A DNA stretch of 12,290 nucleotides from JBOGFI01 sp050743365 (GTDB lineage Bacteria > Actinomycetota > Acidimicrobiia > IMCC26256 > JACDBD01): positions 1-12,290 of the forward strand of contig JBOGFI010000100.1 of assembly GCA_050743365.1 (NCBI GenBank). The letters are read 5' to 3'. Made by a program: the position numbers and the translations under genes. Within the stretch, counting starts at the first letter, position 1. Each line of letters opens with the position of its first letter. The notes below the pieces were generated by a model. That model did not search any database. It saw only the letters and a program-made list of their open reading frames with translations, and was not told the origin of the DNA. Shown here piece after piece: positions 6,986 through 12,290 of the stretch.

Positions 6986-8166
6986 GCGAGCGCAACGCGT
7001 TGCGGGACGCCGCGGCCGTCGTCGGGATCGGCGCGACCGAGTTCTCGAAGGACTCCGGGCGCAGTGAGTTGCGTCTCGCGGTCGAAGCGGTACAGGCGGC
7101 CATCGACGACGCCGGCCTCGACCCCGCCCAAGTCGACGGCATGGTCACCTACACGCAGGACACCAACCCCGAGATCGAGATCGCACGCAACCTCGGCATC
7201 GGCGAGCTGTCCTTCTTCTCCCGCATCCACCACGGCGGCGGGGCCGCTTGCGGCACCGTGCAGCAGGCGGTGCTGGCGGTCAACGCCGGCGTGGCCGATC
7301 ACGTCGTGTGCTACCGGGCGTTCAACGAACGCTCGGGCCGCCGCTTCGGCGCCGGCGTGCAGGACCGGCCGGCCGTCGCCAACGCCGACAACGCCCACTT
7401 CTCGTGGTACTCGCCGTTCGGGTTGCTCACTCCGGCGCAGTGGGTGGCCATGTTCGCGACGCGATACATGCACGAGTACGGCGCGACCAGCGAGGACTTC
7501 GGCCGCGTCGCGGTCGCCGACCGCAAGCACGCCGCCACCAACCCGAAGGCCTGGTTCTACGGCAAGCCGATCACGCTCGAGGAGCACCAGGCGTCACGTT
7601 GGATCGTCGAGCCCCTCCACCTCCTCGACTGCTGCCAGGAGAGTGACGGCGCCCAGGCACTCGTCGTGACCACGCTCGAGCGGGCCCGCGACCTGCCGCA
7701 CCCGCCGGCGGTGATCCGGGCGTCGGCGCAGGGCGCCGGCGACGACCAGGACATGATGACGAGCTACTACCGCCCCCGGATCACCGGCCTGCCCGAGATG
7801 GGGCTGGTCGCCCGGCAGCTCTGGAACACCAGCGGGCTCGGCCCCGACGACATCCGGACGGCGGTGATCTACGACCACTTCACCCCGCTGGCGCTGCCGC
7901 AGCTCGAGGAGTTCGGGTTCTGCGGGCGGGGCGAGGCCAAGGACTTCATCCGCGACGGCAGCATCGAGCTGGGCGGCAAGCTGCCGGTCAACACCCACGG
8001 CGGGCAGCTCGGAGAGGCCTACATCCACGGGATGAACGGCATCGCCGAAGGCGTGCGCCAGGTGCGGGGCACGGCGGTCAACCAGGTCGACGGGGTCGAG
8101 CACGTGCTCGTGACCGCAGGCACCATGGTCCCGACCAGCGGCCTCGTCCTCGGCGCCGACCGCTGA
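6982..8166 (+). CDS. ltp2: Ltp2-like steroid side-chain-cleaving aldolase (thiolase fold)
   Basis: A 394-residue thiolase-superfamily protein without a thiolase active site. Where thiolases carry the nucleophilic Cys there is HHGGGAACG, with Gly at the aligned position. The usual HDCF is replaced by YDHF (Y297, D298, H299), and the usual GHP by GEAYIHG (Y347, H349). These two tyrosines match, with a constant offset of three, the catalytic Tyr-294 and Tyr-344 that I recall from the Thermomonospora curvata Ltp2-ChsH2(DUF35) structure. Ltp2 performs a retro-aldol cleavage of the 17-hydroxy C22 steroid-CoA, giving androstenedione and propionyl-CoA, while bound to the DUF35 domain of ChsH2. The start overlaps the chsH1 stop (ATGA), with GGTGGAG at 6967-6973 as ribosome-binding site. 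It is the last gene of the operon and converges on the CoA-transferase gene with a 10-bp gap. Confidence 0.9.
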   Translation: MSERNALRDAAAVVGIGATEFSKDSGRSELRLAVEAVQAAIDDAGLDPAQVDGMVTYTQDTNPEIEIARNLGIGELSFFSRIHHGGGAACGTVQQAVLAVNAGVADHVVCYRAFNERSGRRFGAGVQDRPAVANADNAHFSWYSPFGLLTPAQWVAMFATRYMHEYGATSEDFGRVAVADRKHAATNPKAWFYGKPITLEEHQASRWIVEPLHLLDCCQESDGAQALVVTTLERARDLPHPPAVIRASAQGAGDDQDMMTSYYRPRITGLPEMGLVARQLWNTSGLGPDDIRTAVIYDHFTPLALPQLEEFGFCGRGEAKDFIRDGSIELGGKLPVNTHGGQLGEAYIHGMNGIAEGVRQVRGTAVNQVDGVEHVLVTAGTMVPTSGLVLGADR

Positions 8167-8182
8167 CCTGTGCCCGTCAGGT
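8166..8182. terminator. Weak inverted repeat between convergent stop codons
   Basis: ACCTG (8166-8170) and CAGGT (8178-8182) form a 5-bp stem with a 7-nt loop, spanning the stop codons of the two convergent genes. It is the only symmetric structure here and could act on both strands. The stem is short and no U-tract follows, so a terminator role is only possible. Confidence 0.2.
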
Positions 8183-9424
8183 GATGACGCCGTCGGCCCG
8201 CAGCGCCTCGAGCTCGGCAAGGGAGACGCCCAGCTCGGCTCGCAGCACCGCCTCGGTGTGCTCCCCGACCCACGGCACGCGGGTCTCGGGCCCCTCGGCC
8301 ACCTTGGAGAGCTTCACCGGGTTCCCGGGCACGAGGTAGGGCTCCTCGACGTCGTCGGTGCGCGGCACCTCGACGAGCATGTTGCGGGCGGTCACGTGGG
8401 GGTCGGCGATCACGTCGGGCGCGCTGTTGACGGGGCCGGCGGCGATGCCGGCCGCGCTCATCGCGTGGCAGGCCTCGAGCTTGGTCTTGTCCGCCGCCCA
8501 CTTCTCGATCGCCGGGCGGATGGTGTCTTCGAGGTGGATGCGCCATCCCTCGCGCGTGGCGAAGCGAGGGTCCTCCAGCCATTCGGGTCGGTCGACGAGG
8601 TGCGCCAGGCGTTCGAACTGGTGCTCCCGGCCCACCTGGACGATGAACCACCCGTCGCCGGCCCGGAAGCCGTCCATCACGAGCAGCGGCCCGAGCCCGC
8701 CGGGCCGCAGGCCCATGGACCAGAAGTTGGTGACGATGTCGGTCATCGCCACGCTGGCGTCGAGCATCGCGATGTCGACGTACTGACCCTCGCCGGTGCG
8801 GTCGCGGTGCCGCAGCGCGGCGAGCGTCCCGATGACCGCGAAGACGGCGCTGCTGATGTCGCCGAGCGCGCCCACCGGGCCGACCACCGGCGGCTGATCG
8901 TCTTGGCGCTTGTAGTCGTAGATGCCCGACATCGACTCTGCGATGGGGGCATAGGCGAGCCACTCGTCGTAGGGCGACGCGATCGTGTTCCCGAAGCCCG
9001 AGACCGACACGTAGATGACCTGCGGGTGGACCCTCGCGACGTCGTCGTAGCCCAGCCCCATGCGCTTCATCGTGCCGGCCTTGAAGTTCTCGGCGACCAC
9101 ATCGAAGCGCGGGGCGAGCGCAAGGAACAGGTCGCGGCCGGCCGCGGACTTCAGGTCGATGCCGACACTCCGCTTACTGAGGTTGTTGCGCAGGAAGGTG
9201 GCGCCGACCCGCCGTCCCATCGGGTCGGTCATCGCCGGCAGCGCGCCCCGACCCGACTCGCCCCGGGTGGGGTGCTCGACCTTGACGACCTCGGCGCCGA
9301 GACGGGCGAGCAGCTGGGTCCCGAACGGGAGGGCCTGCATCTGCTCGGCGGCGAGGACCCGGACGCCCTCGAGTGGCTTCCCGTATCGCTGCGCCTCGGG
9401 GTTGCCGATCTCTCCCAGTCGCAT
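8177..9424 (-). CDS. CaiB/BaiF family III CoA-transferase
   Basis: A 415-residue protein of the family III CoA-transferase fold (CaiB, BaiF, formyl-CoA transferase, alpha-methylacyl-CoA racemase). Segments typical of the family include PLEGVRVL, the GAEVVKVEHP nucleotide-site motif, LKSAAGRDLF, ENFKAGTMKRMGL, and GDISSAVFAVIGTLAAL, with D189 in the place of the catalytic Asp that forms the acyl anhydride in the transferases. EGQYVDIAMLDA follows. The enzyme moves CoA between carboxylic acids; in this context the acid might be a sterol side-chain intermediate, but the substrate is not visible. A racemase like Mcr/AMACR, which acts on 2-methyl sterol-CoA esters, is an alternative, though this protein is longer than the roughly 360 residues usual there. 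I chose the ATG at 9424 because GAGG lies just upstream and the family N-terminus starts about 15 residues later. The open frame continues far upstream without meaning. It is divergent from the HMGCS-like gene. Confidence 0.88.
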   Translation of the reverse strand: MRLGEIGNPEAQRYGKPLEGVRVLAAEQMQALPFGTQLLARLGAEVVKVEHPTRGESGRGALPAMTDPMGRRVGATFLRNNLSKRSVGIDLKSAAGRDLFLALAPRFDVVAENFKAGTMKRMGLGYDDVARVHPQVIYVSVSGFGNTIASPYDEWLAYAPIAESMSGIYDYKRQDDQPPVVGPVGALGDISSAVFAVIGTLAALRHRDRTGEGQYVDIAMLDASVAMTDIVTNFWSMGLRPGGLGPLLVMDGFRAGDGWFIVQVGREHQFERLAHLVDRPEWLEDPRFATREGWRIHLEDTIRPAIEKWAADKTKLEACHAMSAAGIAAGPVNSAPDVIADPHVTARNMLVEVPRTDDVEEPYLVPGNPVKLSKVAEGPETRVPWVGEHTEAVLRAELGVSLAELEALRADGVIT

Positions 9425-9450
9425 CTCCGCCTCGTATCGCGACTCGACAA

Positions 9451-9480
9451 TCGGCCTCGTTCTAATGCCAGGCGTATATT
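9451..9480 (+). promoter_or_regulatory. Divergent promoter region with KstR-like site and leaderless -10
   Basis: The 63-bp divergent gap holds a 14-mer at 9451-9464 (TCGGCCTCGTTCTA) that keeps six of the eight fixed positions of TnnAACnnGTTnnA; its right half GTTCTA is perfect and the left AAC is degraded to GCC. TATATT at 9475-9480 is a good -10 element whose expected transcription start falls on or next to the A of the ATG at 9488, so the rightward mRNA should be leaderless. A repressor on the 14-mer would sit over the -35 region of this promoter and upstream of the leftward gene. The -10 is more convincing than the operator. Confidence 0.45.
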
Positions 9481-9487
9481 GCGAGCA

Positions 9488-10894
9488 ATGCGAGGGATCA
9501 TCGGCGCCGCCGGCTACGTCCCGTACTGGCGGCTCGACCGGAGCGGGATCGCGGCCGTCTTCGGCGCCGGGGGCGGGCGGGGCACCCGTTCGGTCGCCTC
9601 GTACGACGAGGACACGACGAGCATGGGCGTCGAGGCCGCCCGTCTCGCCCTGCGATCGAGCGGGAGCGCCCGCCCGGGGGCGCTGTGGTTCGCGACCGCC
9701 GCGCCCGCGTACCTCGACAAGACCAACGCGACCGCGATCCACGCCGCCCTGCGGCTCGACGCCGACACCCCGGCGCTGGACTTCGGCGGCGCGATCCGCT
9801 CCGGCGTCGGCGCCCTCGCCGCTGCTCTGCGGAGCGACGGCGCCGTGCTGGTGGTGACGGCCGACCAGCGCGACGGCCTGCCGACGAGCGGCGACGAGGC
9901 TGCCGGTGGCGATGGCGCAGCCGGCGTCCTGGTCGGTAGCGACGCCGACGGCCCGGTCGTGAGTGAGCTGCTCGGCGCCGGCAGCGCGACCGAGGAGTTC
10001 ATCGACCGGTGGCGCACGCCCGGCCAGCGCCGGTCGAAGGTGTGGGAGGAGCGCTTCGGCGAGACGAAGTACGTGCCCCTGGGCGAGCAGGCCTGGAACG
10101 CCGCGCTCAAGGCGGCCGAGGTCACGCCCGCGCAGGTCGACCGGCTGATCGTCGCCGGGAGCCATGCCCGGGCGATCCGGGCGCTGACGAACCGGCTCGG
10201 CGTCGCCAAGGAGGCCCGCGCCGACGACCTTGGTGCGAGCGTCGGCTACACCGGCACCGCGCAGCCGGCGTTGCTGCTGGCCGCCGCGCTCGAGCAGGCG
10301 GCGCCGGGCGAGGTCGTCGCGCTCGTCTCGCTGGCCGATGGCGTCGACGTGCTCGTGTTCCGCACCACCGACGCGCTCGCGTCGTACGCGCCCGCACGCA
10401 CGGTGGCGGCGCAGGTGACCAACGGCGCCGACCTCCCGTACGGCAAGTTCCTCTCGTGGCGGGGCACGGTGACGCTCGAGCCCCCGCGCCGCCCCGAGCC
10501 CGACCGCATCTCGGCCGCGGTCGCGGGTCGCACCGAGAAGTGGAAGTACGCGTTCGTCGGCTCGCGCGACCGCTCGAGCGAGGCCCTGCACCTGCCGCCG
10601 GCGCGGGTCTCGCGGGAGGGTGGCGCGCTCGACGACATGGACCCGGCACCCATGAGCGACGTGCCCGGCACGATCGCCACCTTCACCGTCGACCGCATCG
10701 CCTACTCCCCGAGCCCACCGATCGTGTTCGCGGTTGTCGACTTCGACGGCGGCGGCCGGCTCCCGATCGAGCTCACCGACGTGAGCGCCGACGACGTGCG
10801 GATGGGCGACCGCGTCGAGATGACGTTCCGCCGGCTGTTCACCGCCGACGGCATCCACAACTATTTCTGGAAGGCCCGACCGATCCGCGAGTAG
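9488..10894 (+). CDS. HMG-CoA-synthase-like / DUF35 (OB-fold) fusion protein lacking all cysteines
   Basis: A 468-residue fusion. Residues 1 to about 325 follow the HMG-CoA synthase/KAS III thiolase fold: IIGAAGYVPYWRLDR start, SMGVEAARLAL, the LDFGGAIRSG loop (98-106), WEERFGE, SHARA with H226, and VGYTGTAQPALLLA. Residues of about 335-468 form a DUF35 domain with the OB-fold strands at the end. The nucleophilic Cys expected in the 98-106 loop is absent (Ile/Ala there). The DUF35 zinc ribbon keeps its frame around HLPPARV, but its four Cys positions are D361, S364, S375 and G378. I find no cysteine in the whole protein, so it is unlikely to be a classical HMG-CoA synthase. A role in binding a CoA ester and holding the thiolase encoded next is an inference from archaeal thiolase/HMGCS/DUF35 complexes. 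Translation probably starts on a leaderless mRNA. Confidence 0.8.
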   Translation: MRGIIGAAGYVPYWRLDRSGIAAVFGAGGGRGTRSVASYDEDTTSMGVEAARLALRSSGSARPGALWFATAAPAYLDKTNATAIHAALRLDADTPALDFGGAIRSGVGALAAALRSDGAVLVVTADQRDGLPTSGDEAAGGDGAAGVLVGSDADGPVVSELLGAGSATEEFIDRWRTPGQRRSKVWEERFGETKYVPLGEQAWNAALKAAEVTPAQVDRLIVAGSHARAIRALTNRLGVAKEARADDLGASVGYTGTAQPALLLAAALEQAAPGEVVALVSLADGVDVLVFRTTDALASYAPARTVAAQVTNGADLPYGKFLSWRGTVTLEPPRRPEPDRISAAVAGRTEKWKYAFVGSRDRSSEALHLPPARVSREGGALDDMDPAPMSDVPGTIATFTVDRIAYSPSPPIVFAVVDFDGGGRLPIELTDVSADDVRMGDRVEMTFRRLFTADGIHNYFWKARPIRE

Positions 10895-10905
10895 ATCCGC
10901 GAGTA
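10882..10905 (+). repeat. Tandem 12-bp duplication across the stop codon
   Basis: GATCCGCGAGTA occurs twice without a gap (10882-10893, 10894-10905). The copies are in frame, so the gene ends with Ile-Arg-Glu-stop and the same four codons follow, giving a second TAG at 10904-10906. The second copy ends in the AGGAG that forms the ribosome-binding site of the next gene. Confidence 0.9.
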
Positions 10906-10917
10906 GGAGCACACGAG

Positions 10918-12111
10918 ATGGCATCCCACGGGATCAAGGACACAGTGGCGATCGTCGGCATGGGTTGTACGCCCTTCGGCGAGCATTGGGACAAGGGCGC
11001 CGACGACCTGCTCATCGCGGCGACCGACGAGGCGTTCGCGGCCGCGGGCGTCACCAAGGACGATGTCGACGCCTACTGGCTCGGTACCGCCATGTCGGGC
11101 ATGTCGGGCATGACCGTGGCGCGACCGCTCCAGCTCGAGAGCAAGCCCGTCACCCGGGTCGAGAACTTCTGCGCCACGGGCTCGGAGGCGCTGCGGGGCG
11201 CGGCCTACGCCGTGGCCTCGGGGGCGTACGACGTCGCCATGGCGGTCGGCGTCGAGAAGGTCAAGGACAGCGGTTACCAGGGCCTGGTGGGAGCGGCGAA
11301 GACCCCGACCGACGGCACGAGCCGCACGCTCACCGCCGCCGCCATGTTCGCGATGTGCGCGCCGGCGTACGGCAAGAGGTACGGCGTCGACGACGAGCAG
11401 ATGCGCGAGGTGCTGGCCCGGATCTCGTGGAAGAACCACTACAACGGCGCTCGCAACCCCCGCGCCCAGTTCCGCAAGGAAGTGAGCATGGAGACGATCT
11501 GCGGCGCGCCGCTCATGGCGGGCGACCTGAGGGTCTTCGACTGCTCGGGCGTCGCCGACGGCAGCGCCGCCGCCGTGGTGGTGCGGGCCGAGGACGCGCC
11601 CCGCTACACCGACAAGCCGCTCTACATCAAGGCGCTCTCACTCGTGGCCGGCAATTGCAGCGGCAACGCCGACCCCGACTACGACTACACCTGGTTCCCC
11701 GAGATCTACGCCTGCGCGCAGGACGCCTACGCGCAGGGGGGCGTCACCGACCCCCGTCGCGAGATCGCGATGGCTGAGGTGCACGACTGCTTCACCCCGG
11801 CGGAGCTGCTCATCATGGAGGACCTCGGGTTCGCCGAGCGGGGCGCGGCGTGGAAGGAGGTGCTCGAGGGCACTTTCGACCTCCAGGGTGAGCTTCCGGT
11901 GAACCCCGACGGCGGCCTCAAGAGCTTCGGGCACCCGGTCGGCGCGTCGGGCCTGCGGATGACGTTCGAGGCCTGGCTCCAGATGCGGGGCGAGGCGCCG
12001 CCGGAGCGGCAGATCGAGACGGACCGCAAGCTCGCCCTCACGCACAACCTCGGCGGCTACCCGGGCGAGATGGTGTCGTTCGTCGGTCTGTTCGGCGCCG
12101 AGCAGGGCTGA
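10918..12111 (+). CDS. SCP-x/acetyl-CoA acetyltransferase-type thiolase
   Basis: A 397-residue thiolase-superfamily enzyme of the SCP-x type. Unlike Ltp2 it has a complete-looking thiolase set: nucleophile C85 in ENFCATGSEAL, H289 in VHDCFTPAE, and H339 in the FGHPVGASG loop, followed by THNLGGYPG. It should therefore carry out thiolytic cleavage of a 3-oxoacyl-CoA or the reverse condensation, in the cytosol. AGGAG at 10905-10909 lies 8 nt before the ATG, only 23 bp after the HMGCS-like/DUF35 gene, so the two are surely co-transcribed. DUF35-containing proteins commonly partner thiolases of this type (ChsH2 with Ltp2; the archaeal acetoacetyl-CoA thiolase complex), and a complex with the upstream protein is likely but inferred. 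The acyl substrate is unknown; a role in sterol side-chain beta-oxidation fits the neighbourhood. Confidence 0.85.
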   Translation: MASHGIKDTVAIVGMGCTPFGEHWDKGADDLLIAATDEAFAAAGVTKDDVDAYWLGTAMSGMSGMTVARPLQLESKPVTRVENFCATGSEALRGAAYAVASGAYDVAMAVGVEKVKDSGYQGLVGAAKTPTDGTSRTLTAAAMFAMCAPAYGKRYGVDDEQMREVLARISWKNHYNGARNPRAQFRKEVSMETICGAPLMAGDLRVFDCSGVADGSAAAVVVRAEDAPRYTDKPLYIKALSLVAGNCSGNADPDYDYTWFPEIYACAQDAYAQGGVTDPRREIAMAEVHDCFTPAELLIMEDLGFAERGAAWKEVLEGTFDLQGELPVNPDGGLKSFGHPVGASGLRMTFEAWLQMRGEAPPERQIETDRKLALTHNLGGYPGEMVSFVGLFGAEQG

Positions 12112-12151
12112 GCCTGCCCGCCCCGGGCCTGAGCGACTGCGGCCTCGTCCG

Positions 12152-12290
12152 ATGGACGACAGCACCGTCGCCGGCCTGCTGCGGGCACGGGCCGGCGACG
12201 ACCGTGCCGGCCTCCGGTTCGAGGACTCGTCGTGGACCTGGCGCGAGGTCGTGGCGGCGAGCGCGCAGCGGGCCGCGCTGGCGTCGGCGC
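12152..12290 (+). CDS. Acyl-CoA synthetase, N-terminal fragment (FadD17-like), cut by window end
   Basis: Only 46 codons are visible and the frame stays open to the edge. The segment TVAGLLRARAGDDRAGLRFEDS followed by WTWREVV resembles the N-terminus of AMP-forming acyl-CoA synthetases, in particular FadD17 of M. tuberculosis (TVTELL...DDRGVYFEDSFTSWRD as I recall it). FadD17 belongs to the cholesterol regulon and activates sterol or fatty side-chain acids. The AMP-binding motifs lie beyond the window, so the assignment rests on this short match and the context. The ATG is 40 bp after the thiolase stop, and no strong Shine-Dalgarno sequence is seen. Confidence 0.6.
   Translation, partial: MDDSTVAGLLRARAGDDRAGLRFEDSSWTWREVVAASAQRAALASA

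Noticed and set aside
8258..9487. Upstream extension of the HMGCS-like open frame across the CoA-transferase gene
   Set aside because: The translation before 9488 is antisense to the CaiB/BaiF gene and has no family resemblance. The family N-terminus and a good -10 element both point to the ATG at 9488.
9425..10924. Upstream extension of the CoA-transferase frame on the minus strand
   Set aside because: The extra 500 residues are antisense to the HMGCS-like gene and low in complexity. The CaiB/BaiF N-terminus begins near the ATG at 9424, which has a ribosome-binding site.
1..12290. CRISPR arrays, tRNA or rRNA genes, insertion sequences
   Set aside because: I saw no regularly spaced repeats, no cloverleaf-like segment with a T-loop motif, and no transposase-like reading frame or terminal inverted repeats.

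Overview
The window is high-GC DNA with short intergenic gaps, frequent 4-bp stop/start overlaps (ATGA), and genes that match the sterol side-chain degradation genes of Mycobacterium and Rhodococcus. It therefore looks like an actinobacterial chromosome segment. The genus cannot be read from the sequence; an uncultured or non-mycobacterial steroid-degrading actinomycete is my inference.

Layout. (1) 168-1757, minus strand: a two-domain ABC-F ATPase, unrelated to the rest. (2) 2022-3125: an acyl-CoA dehydrogenase that seems to have lost an internal block near its C-terminus. (3) 3195-8166: five co-directional genes that I read as the core of the cholesterol side-chain operon (the igr operon of M. 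tuberculosis), in the order fadE29(chsE2)-like, chsH2-like, fadE28(chsE1)-like, chsH1-like, ltp2-like. A perfect 14-bp palindrome matching the KstR consensus TnnAACnnGTTnnA overlaps the first start codon. (4) 8177-9424, minus strand: a CaiB/BaiF family III CoA-transferase, convergent with ltp2. (5) 9488-12111: an HMG-CoA-synthase-like/DUF35 fusion without any cysteine, followed by a thiolase with an intact Cys/His/His set. (6) 12152 to the end: the N-terminus of an acyl-CoA synthetase, most like FadD17, cut by the window edge.

How the genes work together. In the known pathway, FadE28-FadE29 (ChsE1-ChsE2) dehydrogenates the C22 steroid 3-oxo-4-pregnene-20-carboxyl-CoA, ChsH1-ChsH2 hydrates the double bond, and Ltp2 docked on the DUF35 domain of ChsH2 splits the product by retro-aldol cleavage to androstenedione and propionyl-CoA. 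All five parts are here, but the two dehydrogenase subunit genes are separated by chsH2 rather than adjacent as in M. tuberculosis. The right-hand genes (CoA-transferase, HMGCS-like/DUF35, thiolase, acyl-CoA synthetase) look like a second acyl-CoA module, perhaps for earlier or branched side-chain steps. Its substrate cannot be told from sequence.

Most unusual points: the cysteine-free HMGCS-like/DUF35 fusion next to a normal thiolase; the operator fused to the fadE29 start codon; a hairpin-rich spacer carrying a small coupled ORF inside the operon; and the internally deleted dehydrogenase.
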